From: Pirellulaceae bacterium
GTDB lineage: Bacteria; Planctomycetota; Planctomycetia; Pirellulales; Pirellulaceae
Length of the DNA stretch: 64,000 nt
Direction: 5' to 3'
Assembly: GCA_020852965.1 (NCBI GenBank)
Contig: JADYZV010000059.1
Location: 16,994 to 80,993 of the forward strand
This document shows, one piece after another, positions 55,918-64,000 of this stretch. Below the pieces are notes generated by a model. It had not been told where the DNA came from. It worked only from the letters and a program-made list of their open reading frames with translations, and made no database searches. Both the position numbers and the translations under genes were made by a program. Positions within the stretch are counted from its first letter, which is position 1, and every line of letters starts with the position of its first letter.

Positions 55918-57111
55918 ATGCGTTATTATCTCATGCTAGCAACCTTAACTGTGTCAGTTTTATTATTCGGCTGCTCGCCATTTGCTCCGCAAGGTGGGTT
56001 GAAGGTAAAGGAGGTTGCCGAAGAGAAATACACGCTTGATATTTTTGATAACACGCCCACCTTCTCCCAAGCACTGGCCATCAATGCGACGGGACAGATC
56101 ATCGGTATTCGAGAAGTGGCTAGCGAAGAGGGGACGATACTCAGTCAAGAGCCATTCTTTATTGATGGTAAGCAGTCGACCCGCGTGCCACTGCTGGATG
56201 AGTATACGAATATCGAACTGAACGCTTTGAGCGACAATGGGCTGGTGGTCGGCTATGCCAGCCGACCTCTTGGGAATCCCGAGGGGAGTACCACAGGCTT
56301 CGTATGGGATTCTAAAACTGGTGTGATGACGCGATTGATGCCCGCTGGAAATGACGTAGCGTGCCACGCACAGTCGATAAGCGCCGCCGGAGATCGGATC
56401 ACCGGCTATACCGCTGGCTCGAAGCCGACACGCATGCTTCCTTGTGTCTGGGACTGGAACCAAACCGAAAAGAAGTGGCAGATTGAAACGCTTGAGACGA
56501 TCGAAGACTACAACCCCTACATCATGTCGAGCGGCGTGGTTATATCGCCCGACGGCCAGCGCATCGCAGCCTGCATTACCGTGGCCAATTTGCCCAATGA
56601 TATGTATGACAGCTCGCTCTGCCACTGGCAGCAGGCGGACGGAGTGTGGAAGCGACAATTGGTCTGCGACGATCAGATGTATTTGTGCTCCATGAATAAT
56701 GCTGGACAGATCGCTGGTGCCTTAACTCGCGATGCCGTGAGGTTGCCATGCATTGTCGATGTGTCGGGACAAGTTAATTTAATTGAATTGTTGCCTGGTG
56801 ACGTATCTGGGGAAGCCCGTGGTATCAACTCGGCGGGAACCATTGTCGGCTTCAGTGACGATCCGGCAGGCCCCGAGGGAGGCCCACTAGCATTCGTGTG
56901 GAAAGACGGGATGACTTCGGAGCTCGATCTGCCAGTCGGAACCACGGCCAGCGCAGCTTTTGGAATTAATGAGGCGGGGCAGATTGTTGGCCTGTTGGAC
57001 GTGCCGGACGCCGACAACGCAGAAGAGGAAGACGCTGAGGTTCAAACGTTGGCCTTTCGCTGGACGCCGAAGGGGACGAAGGGGAGTGAGAAGGGATCTG
57101 AAAAGAAATAA
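55918..57111 (+). CDS. Lipoprotein with HAF-type extracellular repeats
   Basis: About 397 residues. A lipoprotein signal (MRYYLMLATLTVSVLLFGC) precedes a beta-propeller-like body with HAF-family repeats, each marked by an N-x-x-G-x-I-x-G/V-G pattern: INATGQIIGI, LSDNGLVVGYA, INSAGTIVGF, INEAGQIVGLL, plus FVWDS/AFVWKD/AFRWTP strands. The function of HAF proteins is unknown; they are surface-exposed. The tail is Lys/Ser/Gly-rich. The stop TAA is the first three bases of a 94-bp family D element. ATG 55918 is chosen because the lipobox fits; the frame is open to 55774. Confidence 0.82.
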   Translation: MRYYLMLATLTVSVLLFGCSPFAPQGGLKVKEVAEEKYTLDIFDNTPTFSQALAINATGQIIGIREVASEEGTILSQEPFFIDGKQSTRVPLLDEYTNIELNALSDNGLVVGYASRPLGNPEGSTTGFVWDSKTGVMTRLMPAGNDVACHAQSISAAGDRITGYTAGSKPTRMLPCVWDWNQTEKKWQIETLETIEDYNPYIMSSGVVISPDGQRIAACITVANLPNDMYDSSLCHWQQADGVWKRQLVCDDQMYLCSMNNAGQIAGALTRDAVRLPCIVDVSGQVNLIELLPGDVSGEARGINSAGTIVGFSDDPAGPEGGPLAFVWKDGMTSELDLPVGTTASAAFGINEAGQIVGLLDVPDADNAEEEDAEVQTLAFRWTPKGTKGSEKGSEKK

Positions 57112-57202
57112 GCACCCACGCATAAGTTTATACGCATATTTGGCCGCTTTGCCATTAGCCAGGGTTCATGGATAAGCCAGGTAACTTATGCGTGGGTGCT
57201 TA
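57109..57202. mobile_element. 94-bp palindrome-ended element (family D), copy 2
   Basis: Same length as copy 1 with about six base differences. Terminal repeats are TAAGCACCCACGCATAAGTT and its exact complement at 57183-57202. Its first three bases are the stop codon of the HAF gene. The stretch 57203-57353 before the POTRA gene shows nothing further. Confidence 0.88.
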
Positions 57203-57353
57203 GATATTTCGAGCGACTGAGCGGCGGAGCGGTCAGCGACTGTCTATAAATATGCCTTGTCTTGGAGGGCTTCTTCCGTTAATTACCAGGCTAAGCCTGC
57301 GCGAGGGTGCGGTGCTTTGTCGTCTGCTTGCAGTTTTTAGCGCGAGAGAACCC

Positions 57354-58808
57354 ATGCTCACGAATCGGAATCTCGGAATACACTTTCCCCCTCTGTGCCT
57401 GATGCTGATTGCCGCCGCGTGGCTGTCTGCCACGTGGATGCCTGCAACCTGGAGCAATGCGCACCGCTTGCGCGCCCAGATGGGAGGCGGTGGTGGCCCG
57501 GGCGGTCAGGGGGCGGCGCCAGCTATCGAAGACCCCAAGTTCCGTGACAAAGTCTGGGAAGCAGGCGGGCCACGCATCAGCGGTCTGCACGCCGGCAAAC
57601 TGGTCAAAGGCGTTCAGATCGTCGGCAATCAATCGGTTAGCAAAACCAAGATCCTGTCGCATATGCAGACGCGCCAAGATCGCAACTACGATGAAAAGCA
57701 GTTGTGGTCGGATATTCATGAGCTCTATCGCACCGACCTGTTTAGCAGAATCACTCCCAAGATCTCGGAGTTCGAGGATGGAGTCGTCGTGCGTTTGGAG
57801 ATCTCCGAACATCCCACGGTGACCGAGGTGATCTTTCATGGCAATACGCGATTGGAAGATCGCATGTTGCAAAAGCATGCGGGAATCGAAGTCGGCGACC
57901 CGGCCAATGCGTTCTCGGTCGACATGGCACGCCAACGATTGCTCGATCTGTATCACGAGAAAGGGATGAATCAAGCCGCGATCGAAGTTGTCGAGGGGAC
58001 TCGCGCGGGGGATCGACGGGCTTACTTCGAGATCTCCGAAGGCCCCGTGGAAAAGATCTGGGCTATTAACTTTGTGGGCAATGCGGTTTTTTCTGGTCCA
58101 GTGCTGGCAACTAAAATCAAATCGAGAGATGCCAAAGGTGGCTTGACCGCTTATATGTTTAACGTGGCCAACCGCATCAAGATCGAAGAAGACAAGAATG
58201 GCTTGATCGCCTTCTATCGTTCGCTGGGCTACTTCAAAGCGCGCGTCGATTATCGCATCGACTACTACGGCAGCGGAGAGTACATCGACTTGACCTTTGT
58301 CATCGACGAAGGACCGCAGTTCCGTGTGCGCAATGTGTCGGTAATTGGCAATCAGTACTTTTCAACAGAAGTCTTGATGGCCGCACTGGAGCTTAAATCG
58401 GGCCAGCCATTCAAATTGTTGCACATGAACCGCGATCAACTCAAATTGCGCAATGAATACTATGGTCGTCAAGGCTTCGTATACGTCGACATCTCCCCCG
58501 AGCCGCGTTACATCGAGGATTCCGATGAGATCGACTTAGTGTATCGCATCAACGAAGGGGATCAACATATCGCAGGGACGCTCAATGTCCACATCGATGG
58601 TGATTCGAGTCACACGCGGCACAATGTGGTCGTCAACCACGTAGGGATTCGCGAAGGGCAGTTGATCGATTTGGCCGAGTTGGAAGCCTCGGAGCGTCGC
58701 TTGAGGTTTTCTCAAATCTTCGAAACCAATCCCGCTAATGGAGAGCCGCCGCGCATCGAAGTTCGACCACCAGATCAAGATAGCGAATTCGACTATTCGC
58801 GGAGATAA
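57354..58808 (+). CDS. BamA-like POTRA-domain protein without a barrel
   Basis: A 484-residue exported protein. After a signal peptide (LCLMLIAAAWLSATWMPATWSNA) and a Gly-rich patch come four to five POTRA domains: VKGVQIVGNQSVSKTKILSH, VTEVIFHGNTRLEDRMLQKH, EKIWAINFVGNAVFSGPVLA, FRVRNVSVIGNQYFSTEVLM, GTLNVHIDGDSSHTRHNVVV. It ends at FDYSRR, where a BamA would enter its barrel. The barrel is in the next gene, 76 bp downstream. POTRA domains receive outer-membrane protein precursors; presumably the two products form one assembly machine. ATG 57354 is chosen; the frame is open to 57252. Confidence 0.9.
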   Translation: MLTNRNLGIHFPPLCLMLIAAAWLSATWMPATWSNAHRLRAQMGGGGGPGGQGAAPAIEDPKFRDKVWEAGGPRISGLHAGKLVKGVQIVGNQSVSKTKILSHMQTRQDRNYDEKQLWSDIHELYRTDLFSRITPKISEFEDGVVVRLEISEHPTVTEVIFHGNTRLEDRMLQKHAGIEVGDPANAFSVDMARQRLLDLYHEKGMNQAAIEVVEGTRAGDRRAYFEISEGPVEKIWAINFVGNAVFSGPVLATKIKSRDAKGGLTAYMFNVANRIKIEEDKNGLIAFYRSLGYFKARVDYRIDYYGSGEYIDLTFVIDEGPQFRVRNVSVIGNQYFSTEVLMAALELKSGQPFKLLHMNRDQLKLRNEYYGRQGFVYVDISPEPRYIEDSDEIDLVYRINEGDQHIAGTLNVHIDGDSSHTRHNVVVNHVGIREGQLIDLAELEASERRLRFSQIFETNPANGEPPRIEVRPPDQDSEFDYSRR

Positions 58809-58884
58809 CGGGGAAAATGAGCTTTAGGCAGACAGCCCGTTACGCTATGAACAAACCTGAGTGATGCTCAAACTAGGAAGCACG

Positions 58885-60696
58885 ATGCGACGAGACGTAG
58901 GAATGAGTTGGCAGGACAGCGGTGACGCGCGAGGAGTTGCTCTTCGCTGCGCCAGCGGGTTGCCGCTGCTCGCGTTGCTCGTCGCTTGCCTGGGCTGTCA
59001 GATGACACAGCCTCGATCGGCCAGCGGCGTGCCTTCGAATCTTAGTCGCGGTTTGAGTTCGAGCTATAAACCGCCGACAGAAGCAGTCGTCGCGCCGGCC
59101 ACCAGCACCCCGACAACACGCACAACAACAGCACCCGCCTCGACTCAGCCGTCAGCCACTGTGCGAATTCGCGGTCAGTCTCCCACGCAGTGGAACACCT
59201 CCGCTCCAGGAAGCAACGCCTATCGCTCACCGATGGCCGCGAGCGATGCGGGCGGTGGCAGCACAGGGCCGATCAGTTCGAGTCCTAGCACAACCGACGC
59301 GGAGCGTCGGGCCACATTAAATGCCCCCAACACCAGCTATCAGAACCCGTTAAACCAACCTGGTGTGAACCCTTACGGCGCTTCAGGCTACAGCGTTCCA
59401 AGCAACGGGGCAGGTGGCTACGGTTATGGAGCGCCAGGCGCGTATCCCGCCACGCCATCGCCGAGCGACTATGGTGCAACCATCGCCCCAGGAGCCACCC
59501 AGCCTCAAGGGAGTTTTGAATCGACCGTTGCGCCTGGAGCCTTCCCCGCGCTCGATCCATCGGGGATGCCCTATCCGGACATCACCGCTCCCGGCGGCAA
59601 CGGTTATCGTCCACGCCAACGCGTTTCTCCTATCGATATCTATGTCCAAGAGGCGCGTACCGGGCGCATTATCCTCGGTGGCTCGGTCAACAGTGATTTG
59701 GGTGTAGCGGGGCAGTTGGTGATTTCCGAAAACAATTTTGACATCCGCAATATCCCAACCAGTTGGCGCGATATGTGGAGCGGGCGCGCCTTTCGTGGCG
59801 GTGGCCAAAACTTTCGCGCCGAGTTTATGCCGGGCAATCAAGTTCAGCGTTACACGGTCAATTGGACCGAACAAAATCTATTCGGTTATTTGCCCTACAG
59901 TCTATCTGTCGGTGGCTTCTACTACACGCGTCAGTATCGCGACTGGACCGAGCAACGGCTCGGCGGACGCGCTGCACTGGGCTACGCCGTTACCAAGGAC
60001 TTGTCGATCAGCGGTGAACTGCGGCTGGAGGATGTCAACATCTCCAGCCCGCGGATTAGCGGAGTCGACGAGCTCGACCAGGCGTTGGGAAGCAATGATA
60101 TCTACACCGCGCGCTTTCGCGTCGCCCGCGACACGCGCGATAGCCCGTTCCTGTCGACCGAGGGGGCACTCCTGGAAGTGATCTTTGATCAAGTGTTTGG
60201 TGAGTATGACTACTCGCGTGGCAATCTCAACTACAGTCGCTACTTCAATGTCCACGAACGGGGAGATGGCGGAGGTCGCCATATAATCGCAAGTACTTGG
60301 AAGTTCGGCGTTACCGGTTCGCAGACACCGATCTTTGAGAATTACTTCGCCGGTGGTTATAGCACGCTGCGTGGCTTTGCCTTCCGTGGTGCCAGTCCCA
60401 AGGTAAGCGATGTGCAAGTAGGTGGCGAGCTGATGTTCCTCGGTAGCTTAGAGTATGTCTTCCCATTGACGGCTGACGAAATGTTGCGCGGTGTGGCCTT
60501 TGTGGACTACGGTACCGTCGAGCGAGATCTGAACATCGACAGCCAGAACTTCCGTGTCGCTCCCGGTCTTGGACTACGAGTTTCCGTTCCTGCGCTGGGG
60601 CCGGCTCCGCTGGCGTTTGACTTCTCCGTGCCAGTCAACAAAGCGGACACCGACAAGACCCAAGTATTTAGCTTCTTCATGGGCGTTACGCGGTAA
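58885..60696 (+). CDS. BamA-like outer-membrane barrel protein with lipoprotein-type signal
   Basis: About 603 residues. A lipoprotein signal (LPLLALLVACLGC), a Ser/Thr/Pro/Gly-rich linker (about 45-225), then an Omp85 barrel: ARTGRIILGGSVNSDLGVAG, FRAEFMPGNQVQRYTVNWTE, ARFRVARDTRDSPFLSTEGA, loop-6 motif YSTLRGFAFRG, and the terminal strands GLGLRVSVPALGPAPLAFDF and KTQVFSFFMGVTR. The linker contains TDAERRATL, a translated family A repeat (59294-59319). ATG 58885 follows AGGAAG by four bases; ATG 58864 is possible. Together with the upstream POTRA gene it makes up a complete BamA. Confidence 0.88.
   Translation: MRRDVGMSWQDSGDARGVALRCASGLPLLALLVACLGCQMTQPRSASGVPSNLSRGLSSSYKPPTEAVVAPATSTPTTRTTTAPASTQPSATVRIRGQSPTQWNTSAPGSNAYRSPMAASDAGGGSTGPISSSPSTTDAERRATLNAPNTSYQNPLNQPGVNPYGASGYSVPSNGAGGYGYGAPGAYPATPSPSDYGATIAPGATQPQGSFESTVAPGAFPALDPSGMPYPDITAPGGNGYRPRQRVSPIDIYVQEARTGRIILGGSVNSDLGVAGQLVISENNFDIRNIPTSWRDMWSGRAFRGGGQNFRAEFMPGNQVQRYTVNWTEQNLFGYLPYSLSVGGFYYTRQYRDWTEQRLGGRAALGYAVTKDLSISGELRLEDVNISSPRISGVDELDQALGSNDIYTARFRVARDTRDSPFLSTEGALLEVIFDQVFGEYDYSRGNLNYSRYFNVHERGDGGGRHIIASTWKFGVTGSQTPIFENYFAGGYSTLRGFAFRGASPKVSDVQVGGELMFLGSLEYVFPLTADEMLRGVAFVDYGTVERDLNIDSQNFRVAPGLGLRVSVPALGPAPLAFDFSVPVNKADTDKTQVFSFFMGVTR
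59294..59319 (+). repeat. Family A hairpin repeat inside the barrel gene linker
   Basis: A consensus copy, CCGACGCGGAGCGTCGG then GCCACATTA, translated in the same frame as the copy in the RND gene. Confidence 0.9.
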
Positions 60697-61027
60697 AAAA
60701 TGCACAAGGGCGGGGGAAGTATGACGAAGGTGGCCCTCTCCCCGCTTGCCGACCCACTACCTTGGTGCCCGCCGCGAACTTCCCGCATACGGCTCGCTGT
60801 ACCACACATCTTCTTTGAGACCCCTATGAGCTCGTCTCCCAGTTGAATCAGCTTTGTAGCCAGATCGCGCCCGACACCCACGTCCTCCCGCTGCTAACTT
60901 CCAAACTTTGACTCACGCCAGACAAGCGGGCGTGGGGCCGCCGCGAACTCGCAAGCTCTGGCACATGTCAGACGAGCTGGCGTGGGGTCGCCGCGATCAT
61001 GCAAACGAATATCGAAGCTGCACCGCT
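60697..61027. other. 331-bp gap with two family E repeats
   Basis: Two copies of the family E unit (GCCAGACAAGC/CAGACGAGCTGGCGTGGGG type) lie at 60905-60941 and 60955-60991. They read in frame into the downstream methyltransferase, which makes its frame look open to 60908, but that part is repeat-encoded. No gene is seen in 60697-60904. Confidence 0.65.
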
Positions 61028-61906
61028 ATGCCAACTCCCAATCGCCCTCGACAGCCTACGAGCCATTCCGCCTGGCAGTGGCTGGTCACCGACGATGGTA
61101 GCCGCACATTGTGGGACGTTGGACGCGAAGAAACTTTCCATAGTGGCTGTGGTGCGGTGGCGGAAACGTTGATCGTCTATGTGGACCACAGCGGGGTCTT
61201 GTCGCGACTGCGGCAGCGAGTTCCCACCAGGGTGCTCGAGTATGGTTTAGGAACCGCGACGAGTTTCCTGCTAACCGCCTCCCTAGCCGAACACTACCGC
61301 ACTCCGTTGGTGTACACCGCGCTGGAGTGTTCGCTCCTTCCCAGCGAGATCTTGGGGCAGCTCGATTTAGCCAAGTCCGTAGAGAGCTGCTTGTCAGGTG
61401 GCTTCGCCAAAACTCCAGTGGCCGATCCACTATTCGAGCTGAGAGAATTCGCCGAGCTGCCGTCGATGATCGGCGCTCTGGTTGACGCGGTCGCAGAATG
61501 GCAGCAGCGGCCCATACCGCGCCCACTGGTTACGAGAATCGGCCAATTCGTTACGCTGCAATTGTGGATTGGTGATGCCTGCCATTGGACTCCGCAGCAA
61601 ACGCAACTTTCCGCCTTGCACGGCACTGCGAGTGACGCCAACCAAATGCACACGGGTCAAGCAGCAGGCTATGATGCGGTTTACTTCGATCCTTTTAGCC
61701 CCGAGACCAATCCTGAACTATGGACGAGCGAAGTGTTGGAGGTTGCTGCCGCTGCCCTGTGTCCCGGCGGGCTATTGACCAGCTACTGTGTCAAGAGCAC
61801 CGTCCGTCGCGCTATGCAGCAGTGCGGAATGCTCGTTCACAAAGCGGCGGGCCCAGTGGGTGGCAAGCGCGAGGTGCTGGTCGCTCAACGCCCTGCTCGA
61901 CCGTAG
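61028..61906 (+). CDS. mnmD: MnmD-like tRNA (5-methylaminomethyl-2-thiouridine) methyltransferase
   Basis: A 292-residue SAM-dependent methyltransferase of the MnmC N-terminal (DUF752) family without the FAD oxidase domain. Motifs: TLWDVGREETFHSGCGAVAE (matching the family's T-L-x-S-x-x-x-E-x-x-H-x-x-x-G), RVLEYGLGTATSF for SAM, YDAVYFDPFSPETNPELWT and GGKREVLVAQ. It would methylate nm5s2U34 of tRNA to mnm5s2U. There is an insertion between motifs around residues 130-190. ATG 61028 is chosen because upstream sequence is repeat-derived. Confidence 0.87.
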   Translation: MPTPNRPRQPTSHSAWQWLVTDDGSRTLWDVGREETFHSGCGAVAETLIVYVDHSGVLSRLRQRVPTRVLEYGLGTATSFLLTASLAEHYRTPLVYTALECSLLPSEILGQLDLAKSVESCLSGGFAKTPVADPLFELREFAELPSMIGALVDAVAEWQQRPIPRPLVTRIGQFVTLQLWIGDACHWTPQQTQLSALHGTASDANQMHTGQAAGYDAVYFDPFSPETNPELWTSEVLEVAAAALCPGGLLTSYCVKSTVRRAMQQCGMLVHKAAGPVGGKREVLVAQRPARP

Positions 61907-61918
61907 CTATGGGATACT

Positions 61919-62989
61919 TCAAGTGATCTTCATGATGACAACCGTGATGTCATCCTGTTGCTCACGCTGGCCGGAGAACTCCGTAGCCGCAAGAATGAGT
62001 CCCTGCACGATGCGGGCTGCGGGCTGTAGACGCAATTCATGGACGGTAGACAACAGACGCGCTTCGCCAAACATCTCATCTTGGGCGTTGCGTGATTCCA
62101 AGATGCCATCGGTAACTAGAATGAGAATCTCGCCGGTTTCAATAGTGGTCAGCTTGCGCGTTGGCACCGTCAACTCAGGCAGGATTCCCAGCGGTGGCGC
62201 ATCGGCTTCCAAGAGTTGGCTACTGCCGTCGCGACGAAGGTAAAAGGCTACGTGGCCAGCGCCGGCGTAGTGCAAGGTACGATCTGCCGAGTCGTAGAGC
62301 GCGGCAAAAATTGTCACAAACTCGCTAGGGGAAACGCAGTCGACCACGGCCCGGTTGCCATGGGTTAGCAATTCGCCGACATCCTCGAGCGTTGGTGCTA
62401 GGCCGCGAAGTGAAGCGCGTGTAGAGGACATCAACAAGGCGGGGCCGATACCATGGCCGCAGACATCAGCAATAACCAAGGCCGTGTTACCGCTTCGCAG
62501 CGGGAGATAATCGAAGTAATCGCCACTGGTCCACTCGGCCGCTTGCGATACGCCGGCGATATCCAGGCCGGGCAGCTCGACCGCCGCCGCAGGTAACAAT
62601 CTCCGCTGAATCCGCTGAGCCAACTTGAGCTCTTCCTCCGTGGCGCGGACGATGGTCGTTAGCTCTCGATGCTCCTGACGGAGCGACTTTTCTGCTTCAG
62701 AAATACGAACGAAGAAGGGCTCGATGAGAGCCATTCCACCCAACAGCAGAATCGATGCCAATAATGCGGCGACGGTCGAAAGCCACAGATTGCGATCCTC
62801 GAACAGCGTGGGAGAGTGAGTCCAGACTTCGGAGAGGGTGGTTAGCCTCAGGATTGCTCCAACACTCGCCGCCGCCGATAACAGGAACCAGGCGGAGTAG
62901 ATGCGGTAGCGAAAATTAATCCGCAGCGCCAACCCTGCGGCCACAAGCTGAGCGAGGGCGGCAAGAATCAAAATTGATTTAAAAACCAT
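61919..62989 (-). CDS. Membrane-bound SpoIIE/RsbU-type PP2C phosphatase
   Basis: A 356-residue protein. Three N-terminal membrane helices (ILAALAQLVAAGLAL; AWFLLSAAASVGAI; VAALLASILLLGGMAL) are followed by a coiled coil (EAEKSLRQEHRELTTIVRATEEEL) and a SpoIIE domain with QRRLLPAAAVELPGLDIAGV, SGDYFDYLPL, IADVCGHGIGPAL and QQDDITVVIMKI, including the metal-binding aspartates. Such enzymes dephosphorylate anti-anti-sigma or similar partners. It starts 12 bp after the histidine kinase gene, so both are in one operon; no STAS or RsbW gene is visible. Confidence 0.92.
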   Translation of the reverse strand: MVFKSILILAALAQLVAAGLALRINFRYRIYSAWFLLSAAASVGAILRLTTLSEVWTHSPTLFEDRNLWLSTVAALLASILLLGGMALIEPFFVRISEAEKSLRQEHRELTTIVRATEEELKLAQRIQRRLLPAAAVELPGLDIAGVSQAAEWTSGDYFDYLPLRSGNTALVIADVCGHGIGPALLMSSTRASLRGLAPTLEDVGELLTHGNRAVVDCVSPSEFVTIFAALYDSADRTLHYAGAGHVAFYLRRDGSSQLLEADAPPLGILPELTVPTRKLTTIETGEILILVTDGILESRNAQDEMFGEARLLSTVHELRLQPAARIVQGLILAATEFSGQREQQDDITVVIMKIT

Positions 62990-63001
62990 ATTGTCTATGA
63001 A

Positions 63002-63865
63002 TTACGTCGCTTGGGGATCAATGCTCGGCAAGCGGACCAAAAAGGCGGTCCCTTTGCCCACGGAGCTCTCAACTCGAATGCGCCCACCGTGCGCGTCGAT
63101 CACTTCCTTACACGTAGACAATCCTACTCCAGTCCCCCCTTTGCCAGAAGCGTCTGGGCCACTTTTCGTCGAAAAGAACGGCTCGAAGATTCTCGGCAGG
63201 ATCTCCGGCGGAATGCCACTGCCGCTATCTCGAATCGACAGGATCAAGTCCCGACTCTTGGGTTCGAGCTGCAGGGCAACTCGCACCCCCCCTCCCTCTG
63301 GCGTGGCTTGTCGTGCGTTGACCAGCAAATTGATCAAGACACGCTGTAGATCGCTCCCCGTCGCCTGGATTTGCGGCAAGCTGTCCTCCAGAACCACCTC
63401 CAACGCAATGCGATACTTGCGAAATTCGCGTTCCAATAAGAGAAGTGTATCTTCCACAATGCTCTTGAGGTCGGTGGGCTCCATCTGCCCGCTGCGACTG
63501 CGAGCCATCGACAGAATGCTTCCCGTAATTTTAGTGGCGCGATTGGCCGCATCGTAGATGCGCGTGAAGGCCTTGTCTCGCGACGGCTCGTCCTTGTGCC
63601 GCTGCCCCAGTTTGGCGTAGTTCAATATGGTCGTCAGCAAGTTATTGAACTCGTGCGTCGTCGTGCTGGTCAATTCCCCGATCGTCGACATTCGCCGAGC
63701 CTGGTCAAGCTGCGTACGCAACATCTCGATTTCATGCTGCAGCGACTCCACATTTGGCGCTGCAACTGCGGTTTCAGCCGCCACAGCCACTTCAGCGCGG
63801 GACGCGTTGGCGATCGGTCGAATGGGCATGGGATGCGAATGATTGGAGCCCGTTGCGGTTGGCAT
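63002..63865 (-). CDS. Soluble sensor histidine kinase (NtrB-like core)
   Basis: A 287-residue kinase without membrane helices. A coiled coil (EIEMLRTQLDQARRMSTIGE) leads to the HisKA dimerisation helix with the phospho-accepting histidine in TTTHEFNNLLTTILNYAK. The HATPase domain has INLLVNARQATPEGG (N box), IRDSGSGIPPEI (G1), FFSTK and GGTGVGLSTCKEVIDAHGG (G2). There is no attached receiver and no response regulator gene within the window; one may lie upstream of 64000. It is co-directional with the SpoIIE phosphatase. Bases 63866-64000 upstream show no gene. Confidence 0.92.
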   Translation of the reverse strand: MPTATGSNHSHPMPIRPIANASRAEVAVAAETAVAAPNVESLQHEIEMLRTQLDQARRMSTIGELTSTTTHEFNNLLTTILNYAKLGQRHKDEPSRDKAFTRIYDAANRATKITGSILSMARSRSGQMEPTDLKSIVEDTLLLLEREFRKYRIALEVVLEDSLPQIQATGSDLQRVLINLLVNARQATPEGGGVRVALQLEPKSRDLILSIRDSGSGIPPEILPRIFEPFFSTKSGPDASGKGGTGVGLSTCKEVIDAHGGRIRVESSVGKGTAFLVRLPSIDPQAT

Positions 63866-64000
63866 ACAGCGATCTTTTGCTTAGGTGAAGAATTGGCCGT
63901 GTTTGACTTTGTCTCAAACCTCTGTAGCCACCGTCGACAAACCGGAGAATGGCTGCGGCCTGACGACTGCGGCGGAGATTGGGGTTGGTTGTAGTGGAGG

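Noticed and set aside
57354..60696. Single bamA broken by a frameshift
   Set aside because: The downstream gene has its own ribosome site and lipobox signal, and 76 bp separate the frames, so two genes fit better; a junction error cannot be fully ruled out.

Overview
The window looks like a chromosome segment of a planctomycete, probably of the Pirellulales. The signs are a fused double-length UvrA, an outer-membrane assembly system with a TPR/ExbB/ExbD/toroid-protein cluster, a cbb3 oxidase with fused CcoN-CcoO, Uma2-family genes, fairly high GC, and very many short dispersed repeats. This is inference from gene content; no rRNA or tRNA gene was seen that would settle it.

Layout. 1-3.4 kb: end of a large TPR protein, a SpoU methyltransferase and a Uma2 gene, separated by repeat tandems. 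3.4-13.8 kb (minus): a complete cbb3-type cytochrome oxidase operon, ccoNO-ccoQ-ccoP-ccoG-ccoH-TauE/SafE-ccoI-ccoS-dihaem cytochrome c, most genes overlapping or a few bases apart. 14.1-20.7 kb (plus): a sigma-54 activator, a small membrane protein and an RND efflux pair. 20.8-23.7 kb: bioD, then the agmatine-to-putrescine pair aguB-aguA. 23.9-29.6 kb: DUF885 peptidase-like gene, ECF-type sigma factor, 7Fe ferredoxin, phosphoesterase, aminotransferase. 29.8-37.1 kb: glycolate oxidase GlcD, a 39-bp tandem repeat, lgt with a PDZ-like insertion, rpe, a phosphatase-fold protein lacking its catalytic histidines, accD and a Ser/Thr kinase. 37.4-45 kb: a LigD-N-like gene divergent from the 2375-residue double UvrA. 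45.1-48.6 kb: accessory island with a pRiA4b ORF-3-like gene and an Eco29kI-type restriction-modification system. 48.8-53.7 kb (minus): TPR-ExbB-ExbD-toroid operon. 53.9-64 kb: a Uma2 fragment, a GT9 glycosyltransferase, a HAF-repeat lipoprotein, BamA split into a POTRA gene and a barrel gene, an MnmD-like methyltransferase, and a histidine kinase/SpoIIE phosphatase pair.

The most unusual signal is the repeats. At least eight families of short palindromic or tandem elements are scattered through the window. One (17-base hairpin CCGACGCGGAGCGTCGG plus tail GCCACATTA) occurs at six loci, always in the same chromosomal orientation, and lies inside the reading frames of three membrane-protein genes. 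A 94-bp element with near-perfect terminal inverted repeats occurs twice in full, and each time its terminal TAA is exactly the stop codon of the neighbouring gene; a fragment abuts the 3' end of a third gene. Simple-sequence and repeat-derived peptides also interrupt the RND pump, BioD and UvrA. The pattern suggests small non-autonomous elements that accumulate at gene ends and protein linkers.
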